DNA of 64,000 bases from NCBI GenBank assembly GCA_036264355.1, contig DATARD010000062.1, positions 8,072 to 72,071 on the forward strand. The letters are read 5' to 3'. This document shows positions 45,928-55,976 of this stretch, one piece after another. Made by a program: the position numbers and the translations under genes. How positions within the stretch are numbered: the stretch's first letter is position 1; each line of letters opens with the position of its first letter. The notes beneath the pieces are model-generated. The model was given only the letters and a program-made list of their open reading frames with translations, made no database searches and was not told the origin of the DNA. This stretch comes from UBA5704 sp036264355. Its GTDB lineage: Bacteria > Acidobacteriota > Thermoanaerobaculia > Multivoradales > UBA5704.

Positions 45928-47104
45928 TCAGTGAACGCCAATCCAGTACTGCTCCCAGGTGCCGGCGGTCGCCCGATTGCACGTCACCGTGTTGTCGGTC
46001 TCGGGTGTCATGTAATAGCCATTGACCGAGCGGATGGAAACGATGTCGCTGTTAAGGATGCGGCCTCCACCAGGTTTTTCAATGGTGAATGTCTCCCACG
46101 ACTGAATCCAGGTCCGGTTCACGTTCACGTAGCTGTCGGGGTTACCGCCGCCACCCTCCGCCGACGCCCAGTAGCCACCCGAGCCGAGGTGGATGATGTC
46201 GCCGTCGTTGATGTCGCCGCCGTTATCGTCGATCAGCACGAACGCCTCGCATTGACCGACGTTGCGCCGTGGGTCATCTCACCGTTGCCACAGGATCTGC
46301 CGTTCTGCGCCGAAAGGAACGTTCCATCGCCACGGCTCTGGAAAGAATAGAGCGAGTTGGGATCGACCTGCGTGATGAATGAGGCGACGGGAGAATCAGT
46401 GGCGTAGAAGTAATCGTACGGCGTGTAATAAGCGCCTCCGCGTAATTGCCGGTGAATAGCTTCGTGACGATGTGCCAGTAGTAGAGCGTATTGCCGGTGA
46501 TGGCATACGGCATCCGGACCTGGCAGAAACCGTTCGCGTCGGCATTACAGGGGATGTTCTCAAACTGCAGGAGGTCGGTACCGTTGAGTCCGTGTCCCCA
46601 GATGTCATACGTGGCCGGGTAGGCGCTGCGCTCCGTGTCGGTCGCCGGCCGCCACTTCAACAGTAGCGTCAACGGCGCATGCTCCTCGCCGTTGACCGGC
46701 AGCGCTGCGGCCGCGCCCAACGGGCGCGGCTGGCCGGCGATGTTGCAAGTGGCGCCGCCGCTGCCGACGCTGCAGACGGCCGAATGGTTCGCTGTGTTAT
46801 ATGACGGCGAGGAATCGCTGCCCCACTGGTCGCGGTCGTTCGACATGAAGACGTAATAAGTCCCGGTGTATGGAACGACCAAGCTATACGTCGCGCCGCT
46901 CGTCTGCGAATAGCCACAGGCGGATCTCCCGCCGGGGTCCAAACAGATCTTGACATTGGTGAAGCTCGGTGCCTGCGCCAACCCGCTGAACGGATGCTCA
47001 TAATAGACGGTGCCGCTGACGGGGAAGGCGTTTGCGGTCGCGGCCGCGATGAATAAAACGAAACCGACGAAGAGCGGGAGACGGAACTGTTTGAAGGTCA
47101 ACAT
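45928..47104 (-). pseudogene. Secreted beta-trefoil (lectin/fascin-like) protein, frameshifted twice
   Basis: Read from ATG 47104 (AAGGAG 6 nt upstream): signal peptide FVGFVLFIAAATANAF, a beta-rich domain (SGTVYYEHPFSG, YTGTYYVFMSNDRDQW) and WHIVTKLFTGNYA. At about 46438 the frame shifts and continues GGAYYTPYDYFYATDSP, SLYSFQSRGDGTFLSAQNG, then near 46255 shifts again into CEAFVLIDDNGGDINDGD and GYWASAEGG, ending TWEQYWIGVH at 45928. Both shifts are in the same sense, each repaired by adding one base. The C-terminal part looks like a beta-trefoil of the ricin/fascin type. The restored protein would have about 392 residues. Sequencing error is possible, but the neighbouring mosaic supports real decay. 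Confidence 0.7.
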
Positions 47105-47920
47105 GCGAGCTCTCCTTTGTTGTGCATCGTGACGTTCACGGTATTGGCAGCCTCAACGAGTCGATTGTGCAGAGACGCCGGTTCGGGGAGCGGCTCCTTC
47201 ATCCCTGTACGCAGCTCCTGGAGTGGACCACAGGGATGGTTTGCTGGAGGGCTGTCGTAGCCCTCCATCTCTTGAGTGACGGAACCCAGCGAAGTATTTC
47301 ACCCAGTCACGCGCTGGCCTGGAGCCCTACGCGCTCCCGCTACCGAGCCCTTGACGATGGAGTCGTCCTGACCATTCGTGGGTGTCGTGCCAGGAAAAGA
47401 TGCCTCGCGCCAGGCCAAGCCTGGAAGGGGGGAAGGAAAATGCAGTAGACAGAACCGGAAACCCTTCGTAGTGGACCCTGTAGGCCGAGGCCTACCCGGC
47501 AAGGGCTAGCCACCCACCGGAAGCGAGTCTTGCGTGGCGTTGGGGTAACCTCTCGCTCCGAAGCGTAGACAGCGACGTCGTGGCACCAGCGGAAGGCGCC
47601 CCGGGCCCCGGGAGGTCTGGGCAGCCTCTTCGTCGCTGATCACAATGGCCTGGTAACCGGCGTGCCCAGATCTTGTCGGTCCAGCCGGTCAACCGGGACC
47701 TCTCGCCGCAAGATTTCGAGCGTCTCTCCCGGGTGTCACCTCTCCACGGATAGCTTTGCACGGCCGCCCACTTCGTTGTAACCTTGGAGCAGGCGCCAGC
47801 GCGAGGTCCGGCTACGCCGCCGGTTAGCAGCGAAGGCGTTAGGCCGCGCAACTTGCAACGTCCCAGGTATCAACGATGCTCAAAACCGCGCGGATTTGCC
47901 GCGTGAGGAAGCGGAATAGT
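47105..47920. other. Gene-free stretch with an attC-like inverted structure
   Basis: No ORF here has a ribosome binding site or recognisable product. Near the right end, GCACGGCC and CTTCGTTGTAACC (47755-47790 region) pair imperfectly with GGTTAGCAGCGAAGG and GTTAGGCCGCGC (about 47816-47850), forming a long stem with bulges and a GTTAGGC end, reminiscent of an integron attC site. The complementary core (RYYYAAC) on the left arm is not conserved, so the call is weak. Confidence 0.35.
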
Positions 47921-48451
47921 ATGGCCAAGCTCGTGTTCGGATTGAATCAGTCCCTGGACGGCTACGTCGACCATGTCGCGTTTGCGCCAAGCCCTGCGCT
48001 CTTCCGCCACTTCATTGAGGAGGTTCAGGGGCAGGCAGGCAGTGTCTACGGTCGCCAGATGTATGAGGTCATGCGGTATTGGGACGACGATCATCCTGAA
48101 TGGGATGCAGAGGAACATGCCTTCGCGGCGGCGTGGCGGACCCTGCCGAAATGGGTCGTCTCGCGCTCGTTGAAGTCGGTCGGCCCCAACGCCAGGCTTG
48201 TCGGGAATGATCTTGAGGGCGCGATCCGCGAGTTGAAGGCCGAGCGCGACGGGGAGATCGAAGTTGCTGGCCCGCAGTTGGCGCACAGCCTCACCGAGCT
48301 TGGCTTGATCGATGAGTATCGAATCTACCTGCATCCCGTTGTGCTCGGTCACGGCAAGCCATTTTTTGCCGGACCCCGGCCGCCCCTCCGCCTCATGGCG
48401 CATGACCGGATTAGCGGGGATGTGATCAGGTTGACCTACGTTCCTGCTTGA
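47921..48451 (+). CDS. RibD C-terminal / dihydrofolate-reductase-like protein
   Basis: A 176-aa protein of the family formed by the RibD reductase domain and DHFR-like proteins: LVFGLNQSLDGYVDHV at the N-terminus, GRQMYEVMRYW, KWVVSRSLKSVGPNARLV, EVAGPQLAHSLTELGLIDEY and YLHPVVLGHGKPFF. Probably a cytosolic NAD(P)H-dependent reductase of unknown substrate. ATG 47921 has AGGAAG about 10 nt upstream; the frame is open from 47876 without a better start. Genes of this family are common in mobile cassettes. It follows the gene-free stretch and precedes a VOC gene by 86 nt. Confidence 0.85.
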   Translation: MAKLVFGLNQSLDGYVDHVAFAPSPALFRHFIEEVQGQAGSVYGRQMYEVMRYWDDDHPEWDAEEHAFAAAWRTLPKWVVSRSLKSVGPNARLVGNDLEGAIRELKAERDGEIEVAGPQLAHSLTELGLIDEYRIYLHPVVLGHGKPFFAGPRPPLRLMAHDRISGDVIRLTYVPA

Positions 48452-48537
48452 TGTCGCGACCGCCCACTTTCATTCCGTTCTACGCCATGTGAATGGCAGA
48501 TGCCGGACGTTTCCGGTCAAAGATGAGAAGAAACAAT

Positions 48538-48990
48538 ATGGCTCTTAAGCGGATGGATAACGTCGGCATCGTGGTGGAATCCCTCGAGGAAGTCATCTCT
48601 TTTTTCGCCGAGCTTGGCATGAAGCTCGAAGGGCGAGCCATGGTCGAAGGAGAATGGGCCGGGCGCGTCACCGGACTGGGCTCCCAGCGCGTCGAGATCG
48701 CCATGATGGTGACCCCCGACGGCCACAGCCGACTCGAGCTCTCGCGATTTCTCACCCCGCCTACAGTCGCCGATCACCGGAACGCCCCGGTGAACGCTCT
48801 CGGCTACCTACGGGTCATGTTCACAGTGGTGGACATTGACGAGGTGCTCGCCCGGCTCGCCAAACACGGCGCGGAGCTCGTCGGCGAAGTGGTCCAGTAC
48901 GGAGACACGTATCGGCTCTGCTACATCCGGGGCCCCGAAGGAATTCTCCTCGGGCTCGCCCCAGAGCTCGGGCAGCAGACTTCCCGATGA
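48538..48990 (+). CDS. VOC (glyoxalase/bleomycin-resistance) superfamily protein
   Basis: A 150-aa VOC protein with two beta-alpha-beta-beta-beta halves: VGIVVESLEEVISFFAELG then RLELSRFLTPP in the first; YLRVMFTVVDIDEVLARLA and YRLCYIRGPEGILLGLAPEL in the second. The metal ligands cannot all be placed; Glu in LELSRF and Glu in RGPEG are candidates. Start 48538 is preferred over 48493 and 48523 by homology length; no strong RBS. Its last 39 bp plus 19 bp of trailer are the segment copied at 45451-45508. It could detoxify a small molecule (inference). Confidence 0.82.
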   Translation: MALKRMDNVGIVVESLEEVISFFAELGMKLEGRAMVEGEWAGRVTGLGSQRVEIAMMVTPDGHSRLELSRFLTPPTVADHRNAPVNALGYLRVMFTVVDIDEVLARLAKHGAELVGEVVQYGDTYRLCYIRGPEGILLGLAPELGQQTSR

Positions 48991-49009
48991 GCACGAGCAA
49001 GACCTGGTC

Positions 49010-49074
49010 CTGATTCCGCTGAGCCGGGAAGCCTCGGCGACCAAGTCGTCGTCGAGCACGATGCTGGTTCTCAT
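49010..49074 (-). pseudogene. Truncated VapB-type antitoxin
   Basis: From ATG 49074 with GGAG upstream the minus strand reads MRTSIVLDDDLVAEASRLSG, the typical ribbon-helix-helix N-terminus of VapB-family antitoxins, then runs at about 49010 into the antisense of the VOC gene end and loses the family pattern. No VapC toxin follows. Overlaps the stop of the 49071-49469 gene. A relic of a toxin-antitoxin locus at a rearrangement border. Confidence 0.6.
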
Positions 49075-49469
49075 GAGATCTCCATACACATTCTCGTACA
49101 CGGGGTAGCACGCTTCGACAAATACCGCCGCTGCAGCTCTTCAACCGTCATCGGTCCCAGCCGCACCAGCATGGCCGTCAGCTCGCCGGTGGAGTCGCGG
49201 GTGGCGGTGATCCAGGCGGTGTCGCCGGCGCGCAGGTCGGCGAGCTTCTTCGCCTGGCCGTGCTCGTCGCGGATCTGGGTGGCGGCGGTGACGCGCACAG
49301 TTACCGTGACGTCGGTCGGACGCTTGAGGATGAGCCGGCTGTGCGCGGCGTCGATCGAGGAGACGATGAAGAACTCGTCGTTGCGGTCGTTGCGCGCCGG
49401 CGCGGCGGCGGCCAAGAGGGTGATCAGTAGACCCCAGGCAAATATCTTCATCGTCTTCATTGTCTTCAT
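49071..49469 (-). CDS. Small secreted protein, OB-fold-like (DUF5666-like)
   Basis: A 132-aa protein with signal peptide IFAWGLLITLLAAAAPA and a compact beta domain (FIVSSIDAAHSRLILKR, TVTVRVTAATQIRDEHG, LADLRAGDTAWITATRD) resembling periplasmic OB-like DUF5666 domains. The gene starts with a 9-bp repeat giving three in-frame ATGs (MKTMKTMK); the first, at 49469, has GAGGGG 6 nt upstream. It follows the adaptor gene by 14 nt. The C-terminal about 14 residues after RRYLSK look foreign and lie at the border to the VapB relic, so the native end may be lost. Confidence 0.6.
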   Translation of the reverse strand: MKTMKTMKIFAWGLLITLLAAAAPARNDRNDEFFIVSSIDAAHSRLILKRPTDVTVTVRVTAATQIRDEHGQAKKLADLRAGDTAWITATRDSTGELTAMLVRLGPMTVEELQRRYLSKRATPCTRMCMEIS

Positions 49470-49483
49470 CGTTGCCCCTCGCT

Positions 49484-50875
49484 TTACCGGCGCTGCCCGG
49501 GCCTCGGCTGGCCGGGCGTGGTTTTCGCCGCCGGAGACGGCGAGCCCGCGGTGATCGTCCCGGTGATCAGGTGATCTCCCTCTCGGATCTTCCCTTCGAC
49601 CTGCTCTGTCTTGGCGTAGTCGGAGATGCCCGCCTTGACCGCCACCGGCTCCGGGGCGTCGCCGCCGGGGCCGAGCCTCCACACCATCTGCCAGCCGCCG
49701 GCATGGGTGGTGTGGGCGGCGTCCGGAATGGCGGCTTTCTGATACAGCCGTTGCAGCTCCGCGGGTGGCAGATCGGGTGTCCAGGTGAGAGCCGCATTGG
49801 GGATCTGGAGCGCGTCGTCGGCGTGGCCGGTGGGGATCGTCACGTAGGCCGTTTCGCCGGGGAGCAGCCGGCCGTCGGGGTTGTCGAAGTCGATGATCGT
49901 GTCGTAGGTCACGACGTTCTGGACGATGTAGGCGTTCAGCCGGATGGCGCTCACCCGGCCGTGGAACTGCTCGTTGGGAAAGGCGTCGACCTGGAAGGTG
50001 GCGTCGCCGCCGGGCTTGATGAAGCCGGTGTCCGACTCGTCGGTCTTGGCGTAGACCTGCATGCGCTGGAGATCCTGCGCGATGGTGAACAGGTTGGGCG
50101 CCTGGAGCGAGGCGGCGACCGACTGGCCGACGCTGATGGCGCGCGCGACGACGACGCCGTCGGTGGGGGAGAGGATCGTCGTGTAGCGCAGGTTCGCCTC
50201 GGCCTGCGCCAGCGCGCCCTTCATGGCGGCTACCTGGGCGCGCGCCTGCTCGACCTGCGCCTGCCCCTCCTTGTACTGCGCCCGCGTCTGGTTGACCTGC
50301 GATTTGGCGGCGCGGAGGGCGGCCTCGGCCTGCGCCAGCGTCGACTGGCTGAGGTCGCGCTGATCGAGCGGGATGAGCCCCTGGCTGGAGAGGCTGCCGA
50401 GGCGGCGGGCGTTGACCCGGGCATAGGCGAGGTCGGCCTCCAGCTTGGCGGCGTTCGCTTCGCTGGTCTCGGTCGCCGCCTGGAGCGAGCCGAGGCTCGC
50501 CTGGGTGTTGCGCAGGCTGGCCTCCGCGCTCGCCAGGTTGCCGCGCGCCGTGTCCACCTGCGCCTTGTAGACCGCGGGATCGATCTGCGCCAACACCTGC
50601 CCGGCCTGCACGTGGGTGTTGAAGTCGGCGAAGAGGAGCTTCACCGTCCCCGACACGTAGGAGCCCACCGGCACCGTGGTCAGCGGATTGATCGTTCCGG
50701 TCGCTTCGACGGCGGCGGTGATGGGGCCGCGCTTCACCGGCTCGGTGAGGTAGCGCACCGGCTCGGCGCGGCTCTTGATCCAGAGACCGACGAGGAGGAG
50801 CACGGCCACGGCTCCGGCGAGGATGGACCAGAGTTTCTTCCTGGAGCTGGGTGTCATGGGCGACATCGGCGGCAT
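49484..50875 (-). CDS. HlyD/MacA-family periplasmic adaptor (membrane fusion protein)
   Basis: A 463-aa adaptor linking an inner-membrane permease to an outer-membrane channel. One N-terminal membrane helix (about 14-33), then the lipoyl half-motif and beta-barrel start (GTINPLTTVPVGSYVSGTV), a long alpha-helical hairpin (about 105-235) rich in Ala/Gln heptads, lipoyl return (TTILSPTDGVVVARAISVG) and beta-barrel/MP domain. A Gly/Pro-rich tail ends it. A TATGAT box directly precedes ATG 50875; the in-frame ATG at 50866 may be used instead. Divergent from the MacB-like permease at 50905; co-directional with the small secreted protein downstream. Confidence 0.9.
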   Translation of the reverse strand: MPPMSPMTPSSRKKLWSILAGAVAVLLLVGLWIKSRAEPVRYLTEPVKRGPITAAVEATGTINPLTTVPVGSYVSGTVKLLFADFNTHVQAGQVLAQIDPAVYKAQVDTARGNLASAEASLRNTQASLGSLQAATETSEANAAKLEADLAYARVNARRLGSLSSQGLIPLDQRDLSQSTLAQAEAALRAAKSQVNQTRAQYKEGQAQVEQARAQVAAMKGALAQAEANLRYTTILSPTDGVVVARAISVGQSVAASLQAPNLFTIAQDLQRMQVYAKTDESDTGFIKPGGDATFQVDAFPNEQFHGRVSAIRLNAYIVQNVVTYDTIIDFDNPDGRLLPGETAYVTIPTGHADDALQIPNAALTWTPDLPPAELQRLYQKAAIPDAAHTTHAGGWQMVWRLGPGGDAPEPVAVKAGISDYAKTEQVEGKIREGDHLITGTITAGSPSPAAKTTPGQPRPGQRR

Positions 50876-50904
50876 ATCATAGCGGACGAGGCAGGAGATC
50901 GATC

Positions 50905-52122
<1,218 letters not shown>

Positions 52123-52133
52123 AATCAGCGGCT

Positions 52134-54230
52134 ATGCGAAGCCGCCCGCTCGTCCTGTCCGTCCTGTGTGCCGTCTGTCTCGTTGTTGGTCTCGCCGCAT
52201 CTCTCGCCGCTCAGGTCAACGAGACCCCCGCGCCGCCGCCGCTCCTCCCCGAGCCGGTGGTGCGCGCCCTCGCCGCGGAGGTCTCGGGAACCTCCGCGCG
52301 CCGCACCGTGCAGGAGCTCACGCTCTATCACCGCATGCGCGGCTCGCGCGGCTTCCGCGCCGCGGCCGAGAGGGTGCGCGACAAGCTCAAGGAGGCCGGG
52401 CTCTCCGGCGTCGAGCTCATCGAGCTGCCGGCCGACGGCATGGTCTTCTATGGCACCCAGCGCTCGCGGCCGGCCTGGGACGCCGACTTCGCCGAGCTCT
52501 GGGAGCAGGAAAAAGCAGACGGAGGATGGAAGGACACCGTGCGCGTCGCCTCCTGGGAGGCGCGGCCGGTCACTCTGGCGCAGGACAGCGCGAGCGGCGA
52601 GGTGGCGGCCGAGCTGGTGGACGCCGGTGCGGGCATCGCCGAGTCCGACTACGCGGGCAAGGACGTGAAGGGGAAGCTCGTGCTCGTCTCGGGCCAGCCC
52701 GGCGCAGCCTACGCCCTGGCCGTCGAGACGCACGGCGCCCTCGGGCTCGTCTCCGCCGCCCAGAACCAGGTCACCGCCTGGTGGAAGGAAGACGAAACGC
52801 TGGTCCGCTGGGGGCACCTGGCCACCTTCCCGCCGCCCAAGACCTTCGCCTTCATGGTCTCCCTGAAGCAGGCGCGGGCCTGGCAGGAGAAGCTGTCGCA
52901 TGGTGACGCGGTCCATCTGCGGGCGAGCGTGAAAGCCGGCCAGCATCCAGGGAGCTACGACATCGCGACCGGCGTGATCCCCGGCGCGGACCCCGCCCGC
53001 CGGGACGAGGAGATCGTCCTCTCCTGCCATCTCGATCACCTGCGCCCGGGCGCCAACGACAACGCGAGCGGCTGCTCGACGATCCTCGAAGTGGCGCGCA
53101 CCCTCGCCAAGCTGATCCGGGAAGAGAAGATCGCACCGCCGCCGCGCACCATCCGCTTCGTCTTCCCGCCCGAGATCGAAGGAACCATCGTGCTGCTCAA
53201 CGCGCGGCCGGAGATCGCGCGGCGCGCCAAGGCGGTGATCCACATGGACATGGTGGGCGGCGACGCCGAGATCACCAAGGCGGTCTTCCACGTCACCCGC
53301 TCGCCGAAGAGCCTGCCGACCTTCGTCAACGACGTGGGCGAAGCCTTCGGCCGTTTCGTCAACGACCAGTCCTTCACCTTCGCCGCGACCGGCGCCGCAC
53401 CCTATCCGCTGGTCGATCCGGAGGGGAGCAAACGGGCGCTGCAGGCCGAGATCGTCGACTACACCGAGGGGAGCGATCACCAGGTGTGGACCGAGGGCTC
53501 CTGGCGCGTGCCCGCCATCTACCTGAACGACTGGCCGGACCGCTACATCCACACCAACGCCGACGAGGTGTCGCACATCGACGCCACCAAGCTCCTGCGC
53601 GCCGCCTTCATCGGCGCGGCGAGCGCCTACTACCTGGCCGGCCTTGACGCCGCGCGAGTCCCGGGCCTCTGGGAAATCATCCGCCGCCACAGCCTGGAGC
53701 GCACCGCCGAAGCCCTCGCCCGCCGCGGGCGTCTGCGCGTTGCCGGACAGGCAGCGGCCGGCGACGACCTGCTGCGCTTCCACTTCACCTGCGAAGAAAA
53801 AGTCGTGGAGTCGCTCACCGCTTTCGCAACCGTCTCACCGGACATCCACCAGTCCGCGGCGGCATTCCTCGACGGACTGCGCAAGCTGGTGGGGGAGAAG
53901 AGCCCGGCGCCAGCGCCGCCGCAGGGAGACGAAGCGGTCGTCTACCATCGCGCCGCCGCGCCCAAAGGGCCGATGAGCGGTTTCGGCTACAGCTACCTCG
54001 CCGACAAGCTGGCCGAAAAGAAGCTTGCGACCCCGGCACTGCTCGCCACTCAGGGCTTGTGGGGAGGCGGCGAAGAATACGGCTATGAGACCCTCAACCT
54101 GGTCGACGGCCGGCGCACCGTGCGCCAGATCCACGACGACGTCGCCGCCATTTACGGACCGGTGCCGGTCGGCGCCGTCATCGAGTATCTCGGGGCTTTG
54201 GAGAAGATTGGATTGTTGACGCGGAAGTGA
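52134..54230 (+). CDS. Secreted M28-type zinc aminopeptidase
   Basis: A 698-aa exported peptidase, 11 nt downstream of the permease. After the signal peptide (VLCAVCLVVGLAASLAA) comes a PA-type insert (GKDVKGKLVLVSGQPGAAYAL) and the co-catalytic zinc core: CHLDHLRPGANDNASG (His and bridging Asp), FPPEIEGT (catalytic Glu and Glu ligand), HMDMVGGD (Asp ligand) and DRYIHTNADEV (His ligand). The last about 150 residues form an extra domain ending GALEKIGLLTRK. Probably a periplasmic or extracellular exopeptidase. Two segments of a closely similar gene are found shuffled at 45511-45611. Confidence 0.85.
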   Translation: MRSRPLVLSVLCAVCLVVGLAASLAAQVNETPAPPPLLPEPVVRALAAEVSGTSARRTVQELTLYHRMRGSRGFRAAAERVRDKLKEAGLSGVELIELPADGMVFYGTQRSRPAWDADFAELWEQEKADGGWKDTVRVASWEARPVTLAQDSASGEVAAELVDAGAGIAESDYAGKDVKGKLVLVSGQPGAAYALAVETHGALGLVSAAQNQVTAWWKEDETLVRWGHLATFPPPKTFAFMVSLKQARAWQEKLSHGDAVHLRASVKAGQHPGSYDIATGVIPGADPARRDEEIVLSCHLDHLRPGANDNASGCSTILEVARTLAKLIREEKIAPPPRTIRFVFPPEIEGTIVLLNARPEIARRAKAVIHMDMVGGDAEITKAVFHVTRSPKSLPTFVNDVGEAFGRFVNDQSFTFAATGAAPYPLVDPEGSKRALQAEIVDYTEGSDHQVWTEGSWRVPAIYLNDWPDRYIHTNADEVSHIDATKLLRAAFIGAASAYYLAGLDAARVPGLWEIIRRHSLERTAEALARRGRLRVAGQAAAGDDLLRFHFTCEEKVVESLTAFATVSPDIHQSAAAFLDGLRKLVGEKSPAPAPPQGDEAVVYHRAAAPKGPMSGFGYSYLADKLAEKKLATPALLATQGLWGGGEEYGYETLNLVDGRRTVRQIHDDVAAIYGPVPVGAVIEYLGALEKIGLLTRK

Positions 54231-54292
54231 GGCGGCGATCCTGCCTCGAACGCTGTAATCGAACGCTGTAAGATGACTGGTGGAGGGGGATA

Positions 54293-54418
54293 ATGAACGT
54301 GAAGAGGGCCCCGGAATGGCTTTCCGGTCTAAACAGGATTGAGGCCCAGGATGAGAAGATCGTGATCACCCAGGATGGTAAGCGGCAGCCGGCCGGCGCC
54401 GGTCAGAAGCCAGATTGA
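54293..54418 (+). CDS. Small ORF, 41 aa, unknown
   Basis: MNVKRAPEWLSGLNRIEAQ followed by DEKIVITQDGKRQPAGAGQ and a short end. GGAGGGGG lies 3-10 nt before ATG 54293, and a TGTAAGAT box lies about 20 nt further up within a duplicated CGAACGCTGTAA. Hydrophilic, no homologue recognised. It could be a real small protein or the residue of a larger gene in this degraded stretch. Confidence 0.4.
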   Translation: MNVKRAPEWLSGLNRIEAQDEKIVITQDGKRQPAGAGQKPD

Positions 54419-54521
54419 GGCGCGCGAGGGTGGTGGTGGTGCCGTCGAGCGATCCGGTGTGGACCCGCCACCCATCGACTGGCTCCGCCTACCCATTGGG
54501 GCAGGGAAAGATCCTGTCCGC

Positions 54522-55014
54522 TCAAGACGCGGGGCGCAAGGGGATCTCGGCGGCCAGCTTCAGAAACTCGCGGACGTCCGCCCGGGCGACGTTCGCCACG
54601 CTCTTGATCTCCTTCTCCTGCCAGAGGTGCGCCGGATAGTCCAGGCGCAGGGAGGATGTCCTTGTCCCGTTCCTCCTTGCGGATCGCGTTGATCACCAGC
54701 CGGCCGCCGGGCTCCAGGTGGCGCAACGCTTCGAGGATCGGCTGCCAAGCCGGCCCGCACGCCGAACAGATCCACGGAACGCCGACGCGGTCGCCCGGAT
54801 GGAGACCCTCGGCCCCGGCGCCGAGCGCGTCGACCGTTCCGACGACCTGATGGCCGAGCACGACGGGAAGATGCTGCGGCGGCGTCCGCCCTTCGATCTC
54901 GTCCAGGTCGGTATGGCAGACGCCGCAGACGGCGACGCGGAGGCGGACCTCGCCGGCGCCGGGCTCGGGGAGCGGAAGCTCCGCAAGCTCCAGGGGGGAT
55001 GGATTGTCGTCGGC
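54522..55014 (-). pseudogene. Zinc-type alcohol dehydrogenase remnant
   Basis: On the minus strand: LELAELPLPEPGAGEVRLRV, CGVCHTDLDEIEG (zinc ligand Cys), LPVVLGHQVVGTV and GDRVGVPWICSACG, then directly PAWQPILEALRHLEPGGRLV, which belongs about 180 residues further on in such enzymes: the structural-zinc and Rossmann parts are deleted. After NAIRKEERDKD the frame shifts to LDYPAHLWQEKEIKSVANVA and ends at 54522. The start codon is absent: the frame begins right after the TGA of the upstream gene, in the same frame. Confidence 0.8.
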
Positions 55015-55956
55015 TCAAGGAGTGCTTCCGGCGGTAGGCTTGTACTCTTCAAGCTCTACCCAACCGGCGCCCTCCTGGGTGCAATTGTCTCCGCTGCTGC
55101 AGACCTCGAACCCGGTCACCGGATGGAGCTCCCAGACACTCGCCCGCCAGCATGTGTCGGGGTTGGCTCCCTTGATGGCACAGTCGTCCTTGGTGTCATA
55201 GTGCTCGTTATCGACGAGGAACTGCCCGGTAAGGCGCACCTGGTGGCCAATGGCAGGCTTGAGGAGAGCGAGCGACCATTCCGGCTTGAACCGAGCCCGC
55301 CAGTGCGGGGTCATCTCGACAATGACGCTCTCCTGCGTCATGGCCTTTTTCTCGTCGTCGGTCAGTTTTTCCTTCTTCGCCAGCTTGTCGGCGAGGGTGG
55401 CGTCGAAGCCTATGCCGATGTGAAAATCGATGTCGTTGGGGCCACCGAGCTGGCAGTTGGAGCTTTCGCTCGTACCACCTTTCTGGGCGTAGTAAAGATA
55501 GCCGATCGCCCCGACAACGTTGCCCTCTCCCAGGTCCTTCTTCAAGACGTCACCGAACTGCGCGTGGTTGTTTCTCGTCAGGTCGTGCGGCAGCTTCTGG
55601 TCGAGGTCGGTGAAATCTCTGAGCTGCGAAAGCCAGTTTGCCGGCGGCTTTCCGGGAGAGAGGGCGAGGTTCTTCAACTCGTTCAGATAGCCGTCATATT
55701 TGGCGGCTTTCGAGCAGCCGGTGGGATATTCGTTATGACACTCTTCATAACCCGTAATGTCCGCGGCGCAGGCCGTGGCCAGGAAGTCGGTCGGCTTGGC
55801 GGTCTGGGGTCCGAGAGCGTTCTGGGCGATGAGCCCCAGAGCCAGTGGAACGAAGGGCGCGACCCGGCGGGCGACAACTCCGGGAGCGCGGCGCCGCCTG
55901 CCTCCGGGCGGTGGCTGGTCCTCAGGGGGAGGGAGCGGCTTTGGCCTGGCTGCCAT
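55015..55956 (-). CDS. Exported protein of unknown function, 313 aa
   Basis: A Pro/Arg-rich cytoplasmic N-terminus (about 30 residues) precedes one hydrophobic anchor (VAPFVPLALGLIAQNAL), then a Cys-containing exported domain: ATACAADITGYEECHNEYP, GGPNDIDFHIGIGFD and a beta-rich end with VRLTGQFLVDNEHYDT, WELHPVTGFEVC. The last motif resembles OB-like domains I have seen at the ends of uncharacterised proteins (HPVTxFEVC). ATG 55956 has GAGGAGGT 5 nt upstream. Third gene of a three-gene operon with two membrane proteins; its stop directly abuts an in-frame alcohol dehydrogenase remnant. Confidence 0.6.
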   Translation of the reverse strand: MAARPKPLPPPEDQPPPGGRRRRAPGVVARRVAPFVPLALGLIAQNALGPQTAKPTDFLATACAADITGYEECHNEYPTGCSKAAKYDGYLNELKNLALSPGKPPANWLSQLRDFTDLDQKLPHDLTRNNHAQFGDVLKKDLGEGNVVGAIGYLYYAQKGGTSESSNCQLGGPNDIDFHIGIGFDATLADKLAKKEKLTDDEKKAMTQESVIVEMTPHWRARFKPEWSLALLKPAIGHQVRLTGQFLVDNEHYDTKDDCAIKGANPDTCWRASVWELHPVTGFEVCSSGDNCTQEGAGWVELEEYKPTAGSTP

Positions 55957-55976
55957 AATGACCTCCTCGCTGCCTC

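Noticed and set aside
47122..47448. 108-codon ORF on the plus strand
   Set aside because: No RBS, no recognisable motif and atypical composition.
47160..47460. Group II intron remnant
   Set aside because: No domain V-like hairpin and no GTGCG start could be found.
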